From assembly GCA_023487205.1 (NCBI GenBank), contig JAMDBT010000044.1, forward strand, positions 1 through 44,875: DNA of 44,875 nt, written 5' to 3'. This document shows positions 24,798 through 32,489 of this stretch, piece after piece. The DNA comes from Thermoplasmatota archaeon. Its GTDB lineage: Archaea > Thermoplasmatota > Thermoplasmata > Thermoplasmatales > Thermoplasmataceae. The position numbers and the translations under genes were made by a program. The notes beneath the pieces are model-generated. The model was not told the DNA's origin and searched no databases. It saw only the letters and a list, made by a program, of their open reading frames with translations. How positions within the stretch are numbered: position 1 is the stretch's first letter; each line of letters opens with the position of its first letter.

Positions 24798-26093
24798 CTA
24801 GATCCCTTTGGCAAATTCAGGGTATTCGTATGCATGCAACTTGCCGAAACAGTATCTGACCTCTGGGAACTGTCTCTTTAATCCTGCAGCGCTTTCCGAT
24901 ATCTCCCTGTCCGTGACATTCTTCGTGATCGCTCTATGTATCAGGGATGCTATTTCTTTCATCTCACTCTTGCCCATTCCCAGTCTCGTTATTTCCTGCA
25001 CACCAATCCGGATCCCGCTGGGATCCTGGGATTTCTTTCCCTGGTCGCCAGGCAGAAGATTCTTGTTGAGTATTATCCCGCACCTCTCAAGTTTCTCAGC
25101 AACTTCCTTGCCTCCTCCCATTTCGGATACGTCTGCGGCAATAGTGTGTGACTCGGTGAATCCCCTCTTCTCTCCGAGCACCCTGAAACCAAGCGAGTGG
25201 AGTTCCTCCGCAAGCGCTTGGGCATTGTCCACAATGTCAGATGCGTACTTCCTGCCAAATTCCATTTCCTCTGCAGTCGTCACAGCAAGTGCAGCCATGG
25301 TATTCAGGTGATGGTTGCTGAGAACGCCAGGAAAGAGGCCTCTCTGGACGTGTTTCCAGACCGTTTCGTCAGACTGGCCCAGGACAACACCGTGCTGCGG
25401 ACCAGGGAATGTCTTGTGAGTGCTGCCGGATACTATTTCTGCGCCCTCCCTCAACGGGTCCTGGAATTTTCCTCCTGCTATGAGACCCAGGACGTGGGCT
25501 GCATCGTACCAAACCCTGCAGCCGACCTCCTGAAAAGTATCCGATAGCTCTTTCAGGGGAGCGGGAAACAGGAACACGGACTGGCCGAAGAGTGCTACTT
25601 TGGGCTTTTTCTCAAGAATCAACTTTCTGGCACCGTCGGGATCAATGGACATCGTATCCGGATCGAACGGATAGGGAGATGCGTCAAGTCCGCGAAAACC
25701 GACGGCACCGAACTTTGCAGCGCTTATGTGTCCGCCCCCGGACAAGTCCGGAACAGTAATGGGATCGCCAACCTTGGTTAGCCCGTAAATTACCCCCATG
25801 TTAGCAACGGTACCGGAAATGGGTCTGGGATCAGCAAACCTGCTCCCGAATAGTCTTCTTAGTAGTTCTGTAGCGTATTCCTCCATTTCGTCAACGATCT
25901 GGTTTCCCTGATAGTAACGCTGGTGTGGAAGTCCTTCAGCGTATCTTGACCCGAAGTCTGTGAGAAGCATCTCCATGGCCAGTGGGCTCATAATGTTCTC
26001 AGAGGCAATGAGGGGAATGCTATCCCCAAATAGCCTGTTGTGCCGCCGTGCCATATCTCTGATCTTGAGCGCGCTTTCACGGGGGTTTCCCAT
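24798..26093 (-). CDS. glyA: Serine hydroxymethyltransferase (archaeal type)
   Basis: A 431-residue PLP enzyme that interconverts serine and glycine with transfer of a one-carbon unit to a folate or archaeal pterin carrier. Seen: PLIASENIMSP (about 27-37); YAEGLPHQRYYQGN, a variant of the usual YAEGYPxxRYY; YDAAHVLGL (aspartate and histidine to the cofactor); and SGSTHKTFPGPQHG with PLP Lys227. Length is normal for the archaeal branch. A TATA-like run lies about 26 bases before the ATG, so transcription starts here. The anchored protein and ABC exporter follow on the same strand after 25 bases; whether they share its mRNA is unclear. Confidence 0.94.
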   Translation of the reverse strand: MGNPRESALKIRDMARRHNRLFGDSIPLIASENIMSPLAMEMLLTDFGSRYAEGLPHQRYYQGNQIVDEMEEYATELLRRLFGSRFADPRPISGTVANMGVIYGLTKVGDPITVPDLSGGGHISAAKFGAVGFRGLDASPYPFDPDTMSIDPDGARKLILEKKPKVALFGQSVFLFPAPLKELSDTFQEVGCRVWYDAAHVLGLIAGGKFQDPLREGAEIVSGSTHKTFPGPQHGVVLGQSDETVWKHVQRGLFPGVLSNHHLNTMAALAVTTAEEMEFGRKYASDIVDNAQALAEELHSLGFRVLGEKRGFTESHTIAADVSEMGGGKEVAEKLERCGIILNKNLLPGDQGKKSQDPSGIRIGVQEITRLGMGKSEMKEIASLIHRAITKNVTDREISESAAGLKRQFPEVRYCFGKLHAYEYPEFAKGI

Positions 26094-26114
26094 TTTCTCT
26101 AATCATCAAGGATT

Positions 26115-26124
26115 ATTTTAATAG
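26115..26124 (-). promoter_or_regulatory. TATA box of glyA
   Basis: CTATTAAAAT on the minus strand, centred 26 bases before the ATG at 26093. Confidence 0.55.
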
Positions 26125-26247
26125 TCGTGGCACGTTTTTCAACTCCTTTCGACGGGGCATAACCCCATGCTTTGCAATAACCCACGATAATCGCGAATGA
26201 CAGGGGCAATTACTGGGAATACCTCCGTAAACCCCCCATGACAGAGG

Positions 26248-26258
26248 TTTTATTATAT
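26248..26258 (+). promoter_or_regulatory. TATA box of the flavin oxidoreductase gene
   Basis: TTTTATTATAT, centred about 22 bases before the ATG at 26275. It overlaps an earlier in-frame ATG at 26257, so the later ATG is the likely leaderless start. Confidence 0.6.
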
Positions 26259-26274
26259 GGGGAATACCCGACCA

Positions 26275-27933
26275 ATGAAGGCCTTTACACCGATCGCAAT
26301 CGGTAACTTGACACTAAAAAACAGGATAGTCATGGCTCCGATGGTTTCTAATCTTGGATCGCCGGAGGGCTGGGTGACCGACCAGCATATCCGGTATATG
26401 GCAGAGCGCGCGAAAGGCGGAACCGCGCTGCTTATCACTGAATATACCTACGTAGACAAATTGAACAGCCGTGGTTCCCCGAACGAACTCGGCGCATACA
26501 GTTATGAACTTGCTCCCAAGTTATCAAGGCTCACGGAGAAGGTGAAGGAGAATGGAGCAAGGATATTCATGCAACTCGTCCATTCCGGGGGAAAGGCATA
26601 CGACGCCATAAATCCGCAGAGTAACATAGCCCCCTCATCCATCAATTATCGAGGTACCACTCCAAGGGAGATGTCCGCGGAGGACATCAACCGCGTAAAG
26701 AACAGTTTTCTGGAAGCGGCTATGTTGGCAGAAAGATGCGGGTTTGACGGCGTGGAAATACACGGAGCGCACGGATATCTGATCCACGAATTCATTTCGC
26801 CAGCCCTCAACCTGAGGACTGATGCTTACGGCGGATCGCTTGAAAACAGGGTTCGCTTTGCAAACGAAATCGTCGCCAACATACGAAGGGAAACAGACCT
26901 TGCCGTTGGAATAAGACTGAGCCTCATGGAATTCGAGCAGGACGGATATGGCCCGGACTACGGTTTCAGTGCGGCTCAACAAGTCAGGAAAGTGGATTAC
27001 GTCCACTTCTCAGCTGGCAGGAATGCTCCTCCCGGATCGTCCGGTTCATTCTATATTCCCCACATTCCGATTGTGGCTAAAATTCCAGGCCGATTGGGCG
27101 TTCCCATCATGGCAGTGGGATCAATAGCCAATGAGAACGACATAGAGACGGCACTACAAAAGGTAGATCTTGTTTCAATTGCCAGGGGACTGCTTGCTGA
27201 CCCGTACCTTCCGCTAAAGATGCAGAAGGGATCGGGAATGCCCAGGCCATGCATCAGGTGCAACCAGGCTTGCCGGAGGTTGGGTTTCGGTGAGGTCAGG
27301 TGTACAGTGAACCCGGATACCGGTTACGAGGGTCTATACCCCAGGATTCCGCCTGTTTATCACGGAGACCTGGCTGTGATTGGTGGAGGCATAAAGGGTA
27401 TGGAGGCATCCCTGTTTGCAGCCAAGCTTGGATTCTCTGTGGCACTGTATGAAAAGGAAGAGGTCCTGGGCGGCCAGTTGAATGCAATATCCGAGCCTGC
27501 ACAAAGGAGTGAATTCTCTCAACTGATCCGGTATTATGAAGATAGCCTGCGGAAGGCGAAGGTTGTCATAACCTTGAGCCAGGAACACAAAGGAAAGGGG
27601 CTCTTATGCCTTCCAGATCTCGTGTATCCCAAGCTTCCAGATCGTGATAGCATTTCCGTCGACACAAATGTGTATCAGTACCTGGATTCGATTCTGCCCC
27701 TCTCTGCCACGAGGAAAATCACATTGAGCGAAAGATCCCTGAGATCACTGGACTCCGGCAGGGCTTTTGAATACAGAAAGGCAGCGGAAATGAGGGGGAT
27801 CCGCATTGTTGATCAGGAAGAGTACGATTTTATTCTTTTCGACAGGAATCAGTATGACATCAGATCAGCCATGGTGTCAGGCAGAAATGCAGTCCTTTCC
27901 TTCATCTCCGAGAATGGAAACGAATATCTGTGA
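26275..27933 (+). CDS. Old-yellow-enzyme / 2,4-dienoyl-CoA-reductase-like flavoprotein, shortened
   Basis: A 552-residue FMN/iron-sulfur enzyme. The barrel (1 to about 320) has NRIVMAPM, YGGSLENRVRF and HGAHGYLIHEFISP (substrate His and Tyr region). A four-cysteine cluster site follows: C326-x2-C329-x3-C333-x9-C343 (CIRCNQAC...RC). The next domain begins with the FAD-type motif VIGGGIKGMEASLFAAKLGF. Relatives such as FadH are about 640-670 residues; here the NAD(P)-binding part is cut to a poorly conserved 130-residue tail with no second GxGxxG. The protein may take electrons from a separate donor. It is a single gene, divergent from glyA, with a leaderless promoter. Confidence 0.85.
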   Translation: MKAFTPIAIGNLTLKNRIVMAPMVSNLGSPEGWVTDQHIRYMAERAKGGTALLITEYTYVDKLNSRGSPNELGAYSYELAPKLSRLTEKVKENGARIFMQLVHSGGKAYDAINPQSNIAPSSINYRGTTPREMSAEDINRVKNSFLEAAMLAERCGFDGVEIHGAHGYLIHEFISPALNLRTDAYGGSLENRVRFANEIVANIRRETDLAVGIRLSLMEFEQDGYGPDYGFSAAQQVRKVDYVHFSAGRNAPPGSSGSFYIPHIPIVAKIPGRLGVPIMAVGSIANENDIETALQKVDLVSIARGLLADPYLPLKMQKGSGMPRPCIRCNQACRRLGFGEVRCTVNPDTGYEGLYPRIPPVYHGDLAVIGGGIKGMEASLFAAKLGFSVALYEKEEVLGGQLNAISEPAQRSEFSQLIRYYEDSLRKAKVVITLSQEHKGKGLLCLPDLVYPKLPDRDSISVDTNVYQYLDSILPLSATRKITLSERSLRSLDSGRAFEYRKAAEMRGIRIVDQEEYDFILFDRNQYDIRSAMVSGRNAVLSFISENGNEYL

Positions 27934-27975
27934 CGTGAGCAGATACTGGTCCTGGGACTTTTCCGGATGCAACGA

Positions 27976-28725
27976 TCAATAGGAGTCGAAACCGGACTGC
28001 CGGTCCTTCCTCTGTTCTCTCTTTTCCTTGACTATTGATATCATCTCCTTTTCCTCATCCGAAAGGACAATTTCCTCCTTCTCTGGAGTGAAGAGGAATT
28101 CTCCCGGCACGGATGCGACCAGGTAAATGTCATCCGTCGCCCTGTAAACAGGCATCCCGGACTCAACAAGTTGCGGAACCCTTACTCCTATTATCTTTGG
28201 TTCCTCAACATGAAACAGTCCAGAAAAGTAAGCCTTCCTGTAGGTGCCCGACAGGTGAATCCACGTCTTGTCCGAGGGGCTTATTCCGGATTCCTGTATG
28301 AATTCATCTTCCTCCGGAGTAGTCTGGTAGTACAGGGAATCTGGTATATTGTCAGTCGGCAGGTCATCCATGTTCACCGGGATGGTATGGCCATATCGCG
28401 CTCGTACGCGTCCGGTGTCATCCAGCTGGTACCGGTCACGCTCTTCGGTCTTAATCATTGTCTCCACGTGTTCCGGGGTAAGCCACCTAAAGCCGTTAAT
28501 GTTCATCCTAATTGGTGGTACGATGTCTGCTATTCTTACCCATCCATGTTCGTCCAGCCTGACTCCATAACGCTCAGGGAAGTGCCTGAGCATCCCAGCC
28601 AGAATCTTGGAAAGCTTGTCAACCTCGCGTTCGCCCATCAGTAGCCTTGCGTTCATTCCGCAAACTGGGCATACTGTTCCACGAAACGGCCCGTGGACAT
28701 GGCACTCCCTCAAATCCATGTTCAT
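27976..28725 (-). CDS. kptA: RNA 2'-phosphotransferase (Tpt1/KptA) with N-terminal zinc ribbon
   Basis: Removes a 2'-phosphate from RNA by transfer to NAD+, giving ADP-ribose cyclic phosphate. Residues 8-22 form a probable metal site (C8, H11, C19, C22). The catalytic domain then shows SKILAGMLRHFPERYGVRLDEHGWV (about 39-63), the winged-helix landmark; RARYGHTIPV with the conserved Gly-His; YYQTT in place of the more usual YHGT; and the ADP-ribosyl fold ending VASVPGEFLF. Length and order fit archaeal KptA. The start overlaps the prs stop by 4 bases, with GGGGGAGG just upstream; a second ATG two codons later is also possible. Confidence 0.88.
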   Translation of the reverse strand: MNMDLRECHVHGPFRGTVCPVCGMNARLLMGEREVDKLSKILAGMLRHFPERYGVRLDEHGWVRIADIVPPIRMNINGFRWLTPEHVETMIKTEERDRYQLDDTGRVRARYGHTIPVNMDDLPTDNIPDSLYYQTTPEEDEFIQESGISPSDKTWIHLSGTYRKAYFSGLFHVEEPKIIGVRVPQLVESGMPVYRATDDIYLVASVPGEFLFTPEKEEIVLSDEEKEMISIVKEKREQRKDRQSGFDSY

Positions 28726-29579
28726 TTTCCTCCCCCAATGATCTGATCGTATATCTCAGCCGAAATGTCAATCTTGCTATAGGGAGTATCAATTGTATTC
28801 GTGACGGTAATACTGTCGGCGAATTCCATAATCTTTCCGTAGGAGTTGTTCACGAACAGGCCGTGTATTGCCACCACGTCAATCTTTGATGCGCCCTTTT
28901 CTTTCAATACCGAGCATGCCTTTGCAACAGTGCCTCCAGTGGAAATTATGTCGTCAATGATTACCACAGATTTTCCGGATATGTTCTGCTCGGGCACTTC
29001 CATTTCCACGGTTCTGGAGTCGATCCTCTTCTTTTCCATCGCGAACGAGGAGCAGCCTAATGCCCTTGCCAGAACACCTGCTCTCTCCCGGCCCCCGTCG
29101 TCAGGGGAAACAACGAAATCAGGAGTGTTGGCGATGCTCTTTGCGATGGATGTTTCCACCTTTAGGTTCCTCACTTTCCCGTTGAAGACACCAATTGCCT
29201 CCAGGTCATGTACCTCCACGACAAATGCTCTATCTGCTAGCGAAAAGGCTGCCTGCCCTATTGCATAGGACGATACAGCCTCACCGTCCCTGTATCTCAT
29301 GTGCTGGCGGGCATATCCGAAGTAAGGAATGAGCAGCGTAATATTCCCGCATTTCCGGCCCCGGCAGGCATCAAGCAGGAGGAGGAGATCGATTATCTCC
29401 TCGTCCCTCCTCGTGCTGGACACCAGCAGTATCTCTTCGCCCTCCAGGCTGTCATCGATTCTCACGTACATTTCCCCATCAGGAAACCTCGACCGAGTAA
29501 CCTGGACAATGTCTGCGGACGTTGCCTTGCATAATGCGCTGGAGACAGCAACAGAATAAATTCCAGGAACAATTTTCAT
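28722..29579 (-). CDS. prs: Ribose-phosphate pyrophosphokinase (PRPP synthetase)
   Basis: A 285-residue enzyme making PRPP from ribose 5-phosphate and ATP, for nucleotides, His, Trp and NAD. Seen: RFPDGEMYVRI; PYFGYARQHMRYRDGEAVSSY (flexible loop and ATP site); VEVHDLEAIGVFNG; SPDDGGRERAGVLA; and the PRPP loop VVIIDDIISTGGT. It is a short archaeal-type enzyme. The ATG at 29579 is favoured over a TTG two codons earlier because a TTTATA box lies about 28 bases upstream. kptA overlaps its stop by 4 bases, so a phosphate-removing NAD consumer and the PRPP/NAD-precursor maker are co-expressed. Confidence 0.94.
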   Translation of the reverse strand: MKIVPGIYSVAVSSALCKATSADIVQVTRSRFPDGEMYVRIDDSLEGEEILLVSSTRRDEEIIDLLLLLDACRGRKCGNITLLIPYFGYARQHMRYRDGEAVSSYAIGQAAFSLADRAFVVEVHDLEAIGVFNGKVRNLKVETSIAKSIANTPDFVVSPDDGGRERAGVLARALGCSSFAMEKKRIDSRTVEMEVPEQNISGKSVVIIDDIISTGGTVAKACSVLKEKGASKIDVVAIHGLFVNNSYGKIMEFADSITVTNTIDTPYSKIDISAEIYDQIIGGGK

Positions 29580-29604
29580 GTTCAAAGCCTTATCAGCAGG
29601 AGCG

Positions 29605-29610
29605 TATAAA
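29605..29610 (-). promoter_or_regulatory. TATA box of the prs-kptA operon
   Basis: TTTATA on the minus strand, about 28 bases before the ATG at 29579. Confidence 0.6.
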
Positions 29611-29785
29611 TGATTTCAGATTACAGACGTCTGACCGAAGAGAGTAAAATTGTGAAGACGGACCCAAGAATGACACCAACAATGATAAGATATAACGAGA
29701 ATTCGAATGGCAAAGCACCTGAAAACGAGAAGCAGTTGAACGTTAAACGCAAGTTTCGCTCGGGAACCATTGGTCGCAAAGGAGT

Positions 29786-29800
29786 GTGCAAACTTTGCAC
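29786..29800 (+). promoter_or_regulatory. Perfect 7-1-7 palindrome upstream of the AhpD-like gene
   Basis: GTGCAAA-C-TTTGCAC is a perfect inverted repeat of 7 bases with a one-base centre. It ends 12 bases before a TATA-like TATTAA (29813-29818) that itself lies about 33 bases before the ATG at 29848. The form and place suit an operator for a dimeric winged-helix regulator. Confidence 0.55.
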
Positions 29801-29847
29801 GAACCTAAACGGTATTAACTCGAACGTGAATAGAAGGCCGATAAAAA

Positions 29848-30192
29848 ATGGAAACTGGAGTTGGGCAAAAGGAAAAACTTGAGGAAATACAGAATCTCTT
29901 TTCCGAGCTCGAGGCAGAGAAGCCTGCAGAGGCGGGAGCATACCTGCAATTTGTGCAGACCGTGCTCAAGGATGGATCAGTCTCCCTGAAGAACAAGGAG
30001 CTTATTGCCATTGCATTGTCCATCGACGCACAGTGCAGTTGGTGCATTCCATATCACGTGAAAATGGCGATCCAGGCGGGGGCCACAAAGGGTGAGATCC
30101 TTGAAGCGGCTACAGTGGCAGTACTGATGAAGGGTTCGCCTGCGCTCATGCATATGATCCCGCTGGTGAAGGCGCTCAAGGAATTCACGTAG
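29848..30192 (+). CDS. Carboxymuconolactone decarboxylase / AhpD-like protein
   Basis: A 114-residue all-helical CMD-family protein. It has the AhpD-type redox motif C63-S-W-C66 with His70 (CSWCIPYH), followed by AGATKGEILEAATVAVLMKGSPALMH, the standard second half. Such proteins reduce peroxiredoxins or act as stand-alone peroxidases; a lactone-decarboxylase role is unlikely given the CxxC. The ATG is preceded by an A-rich stretch without a ribosome site. A perfect palindrome upstream suggests it is regulated, possibly by redox stress. It is convergent with the DUF302 gene, 6 bases apart. Confidence 0.88.
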   Translation: METGVGQKEKLEEIQNLFSELEAEKPAEAGAYLQFVQTVLKDGSVSLKNKELIAIALSIDAQCSWCIPYHVKMAIQAGATKGEILEAATVAVLMKGSPALMHMIPLVKALKEFT

Positions 30193-30198
30193 CTGTGA

Positions 30199-30582
30199 TC
30201 AGTTAATTTCCGCAATTACGGAAATCAATTCGTCTTCATACTTGGCGGCTGCTGAATTCTCGATGTGGAGGTAGTCCCTGGCGAGGACAGATATCCTTAA
30301 CACCTCGATCGTGGAACCCCCGTCCACCGGCGAAATAAGAATCTTGCATGGAAGGAACATGCCCATTTCCGGGTTTTCATCCATTAGTTCCTTAGCCGCA
30401 TCCGGGCGGCAAACGTTCAGAATAAGGTAGTTCTTGAAAGGGATCTTGAGTTTCTGCTCCACTATCTCTTTCATGTCAATGTATGACAATACGGTAAAAT
30501 TCTTCACCTTGAGTGCGGACATCAGCATTGCGTAGGTCTTGTCCGGATCGTATGGAAGTTTTTTGGAAAAACTGAAAGTCAT
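30199..30582 (-). CDS. DUF302 family protein
   Basis: A 127-residue DUF302 domain: FSFSKKLPYDP at the start, LMSALKVKNFTVLSYIDMKEIVEQKL, then ILNVCRPDAAKELMDENPEMGMFLPCKILIS with the conserved acidic/Pro-Cys segment and EVLRISVLARDYLHIE at the end. Its cellular role is unknown; the fold binds small ligands or heme-like groups in some relatives. The ATG at 30582 was chosen because a TATA-like box (30608-30613) lies about 28 bases upstream and the domain begins exactly there. A longer in-frame start at 30762 would run through the end of the enoyl-CoA hydratase gene. Confidence 0.82.
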   Translation of the reverse strand: MTFSFSKKLPYDPDKTYAMLMSALKVKNFTVLSYIDMKEIVEQKLKIPFKNYLILNVCRPDAAKELMDENPEMGMFLPCKILISPVDGGSTIEVLRISVLARDYLHIENSAAAKYEDELISVIAEIN

Positions 30583-30607
30583 CCCTGATCGGAGCGTGCA
30601 TTTGACC

Positions 30608-30613
30608 AATAAA
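30608..30613 (-). promoter_or_regulatory. TATA box of the DUF302 gene
   Basis: TTTATT on the minus strand inside a T-rich run, about 28 bases before the ATG at 30582. Confidence 0.55.
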
Positions 30614-30715
30614 TAAAAACTCTGAGGGTTCGGAAATCCATGTGACTTTTCAAGCAACCCTGCATTTCCATTTGAAACTGGCAACCGCACAATAGCATTT
30701 ATGACCTTGAACTCA

Positions 30716-31480
30716 TCACTTCTTCCCGTTGAGGAACTTTTGGATTCGCTTTTTTGTTTCATCAGTTGAGAAAAGCAAGGAGAATGCTGCAGCCTCGAAA
30801 TCCAGTGCAGAATTTACCGACATGTCTTCGGAGTTGTTAACGAGCATCTTTGCCAACCTCACTGTGGCGGGAGGCTTGGATGCTATTTCAAGCGCGATAT
30901 TCCGGACTTCCTTCCACACGCTGCCTGCAGGGAATGAGAAGTCAACGAGACCAAATTCCACAGCTTCCTTTGCACTAAGTTTTCTGCCGGTGAGAATCAT
31001 GTAAAGTGCCCTTCCCCTGCCCACCAGTTTAGGAAGAACAACGTTGCCGCCGGCGCCTGCGTTTATCCCAATGTTTATTTCCGGCTGGCCTATCTTTGCA
31101 TCCTCCGATGCAATTCGCATATCGCAGGATTCTGCTATCTCCAGCCCACCACCCAGCGAATATCCTTCCAGCACAGCAATCACCGGTTTCGCGCATGACC
31201 TTATTGCGCGGACAACCTCATTGAGGAGCGCGTGAAAGGCGAGCGCGCCTTCGGGTCCCCGGCCACTGAACCCCTCAATATCTGCCCCAGATGAGAAATT
31301 GCCCCCATCTCCGCCAATAATGATGGCCATACAGGAAGAATCCTGGTCACACTCCTTAATGAGCGAGATGAGTTCTCGAGCCATTTCCTCGTTGATTGCA
31401 TTTATCTTTCCAGGGTTCCTCAGCTTCAATATTGCAAGTGGCTTCTCGTCTGTCGCAAGAATGTGGGGAGTGGATTTCAT
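30716..31480 (-). CDS. Enoyl-CoA hydratase/isomerase (crotonase family)
   Basis: A 254-residue crotonase. Seen: RNPGKINAIN; oxyanion-hole segments GGNFSSGADIEGF (the FSSGADI motif near 62-68) and GYSLGGGLEIAESCD; and GQPEINIGINAGAGGN. Both acid residues of true hydratases are present: Glu114 (GGGLE) and Glu134 (QPE), so water addition to enoyl-CoA is expected. Length is normal. No other beta-oxidation gene is adjacent; the shortened dienoyl-CoA-reductase-like gene at 26275 is the nearest possible partner. The DUF302 gene downstream has its own promoter. Confidence 0.9.
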   Translation of the reverse strand: MKSTPHILATDEKPLAILKLRNPGKINAINEEMARELISLIKECDQDSSCMAIIIGGDGGNFSSGADIEGFSGRGPEGALAFHALLNEVVRAIRSCAKPVIAVLEGYSLGGGLEIAESCDMRIASEDAKIGQPEINIGINAGAGGNVVLPKLVGRGRALYMILTGRKLSAKEAVEFGLVDFSFPAGSVWKEVRNIALEIASKPPATVRLAKMLVNNSEDMSVNSALDFEAAAFSLLFSTDETKKRIQKFLNGKK

Positions 31481-31590
31481 GAGGAGTAATGCCGCGTTTG
31501 TTTATAATGAAAGTCAACCCTGAACTGCAGGTCTCGCGGTTCCAGGAGGCTACTCGACAGAAGTTTGTCCAGGCATTTCCCTCGATCACA

Positions 31591-31596
31591 TTTATG
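31591..31596 (+). promoter_or_regulatory. TATA box of xerA
   Basis: TTTATG centred about 27 bases before the TTG at 31621; it supports TTG as the leaderless start. Confidence 0.5.
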
Positions 31597-31620
31597 TAGG
31601 CCAAATCCCTCTTTTAGCCA

Positions 31621-32472
31621 TTGGAATCTGTATCCAAGTCTGTGGCGGAGTTCAGGGACTGGTTAGAGGGCGAAAGAAAGAGCAGACACACCGTAAAGGA
31701 GTACACTTTTGCGGTGTCGAAATTCCTTTCGTACCTCGGAAAGGATCTGAAAGACTCGACTGATGAGGACATAGCACGCTACAAACATTACATGGCGGTG
31801 CAGAAGAGATATTCAAAGAGCACCCAGTACCTGTTCCTGAAGGCAATCAAGCTGTATTACAAATTTCGTGATTTGACGCCGCTCGAGTCCCTGAAACCTC
31901 CAGTCAGGTCGAAAAAGCTCCCCGTATATCTCAGCGATTCCGAAACAGCCAGGCTATTCCAGACCGCTTCCCGGAGCAAGAGGGATCTCGCCATTGTAAT
32001 GGTTCTTGCTTACACCGGCATAAGGGTAAGCGAACTGTGCAGCCTGGAAATGAGTGACCTCGATCTGGCCGAAAGGACCATGAGGGTAAGGAGCGGCAAG
32101 GGGGACAAGGACAGGATTGTGATACTTAGCCAGGCTTCCGCGGACAAGCTTGGGGATTATCTGGCTGAGAAATCGGCAAACCTGGATTATTCGGACGCGG
32201 TATTTCACAGCTCCAGGGGAAATGGCAGATTTGATACCTCTACCATAGAGAGACTGGTGAGGAAATTGGCCGTGGAGGCAGGCATAAGGAAGAAGGTGAC
32301 TCCTCACGTGCTGCGGCATACCTTCGCCACCTCGGTGCTCAGAAACGGGGGAGACATAAGGTTCATTCAGCAGATCCTCGGGCACTCGTCGGTTGCAACT
32401 ACGCAGATTTACACGCATATAGACGACAATCTCCTCAAGAAGATGTATGAGGATCACAGTCCCAACTACTGA
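31621..32472 (+). CDS. xerA: Tyrosine recombinase XerA
   Basis: A 283-residue site-specific recombinase that should resolve chromosome dimers at an archaeal dif site. The SAM-like core-binding domain (about 1-90) has EYTFAVSKFLSYLG. The catalytic domain holds all six residues: Arg135 (TGIRVSEL), Lys160 (SGKGDKDR), His229 and Arg232 (HVLRHTFAT), His255 (LGHSS) and the nucleophile Tyr264 (TQIYTHI). The C-terminal helix KKMYEDHSPNY is typical of archaeal XerA. It stands alone, with no integrase-like neighbours, tRNA or repeats that would indicate a mobile element, so the housekeeping role is preferred. The start is TTG. Confidence 0.92.
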   Translation: MESVSKSVAEFRDWLEGERKSRHTVKEYTFAVSKFLSYLGKDLKDSTDEDIARYKHYMAVQKRYSKSTQYLFLKAIKLYYKFRDLTPLESLKPPVRSKKLPVYLSDSETARLFQTASRSKRDLAIVMVLAYTGIRVSELCSLEMSDLDLAERTMRVRSGKGDKDRIVILSQASADKLGDYLAEKSANLDYSDAVFHSSRGNGRFDTSTIERLVRKLAVEAGIRKKVTPHVLRHTFATSVLRNGGDIRFIQQILGHSSVATTQIYTHIDDNLLKKMYEDHSPNY

Positions 32473-32489
32473 GGCCTTTTACCAGCCTG

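Noticed and set aside
29610-29882. A 90-codon plus-strand frame before the AhpD-like gene
   Set aside because: Composition is random-looking, it spans the prs promoter and the palindrome, and it runs into the AhpD-like gene in another frame.
30583-30762. Longer DUF302 protein starting inside the enoyl-CoA hydratase gene
   Set aside because: A TATA box lies within the extension and the domain starts exactly at the ATG at 30582.
31621-32472. The tyrosine recombinase as integrase of a mobile element
   Set aside because: Its size, C-terminus and isolated setting fit the housekeeping XerA; no tRNA, direct repeats or element genes are nearby.
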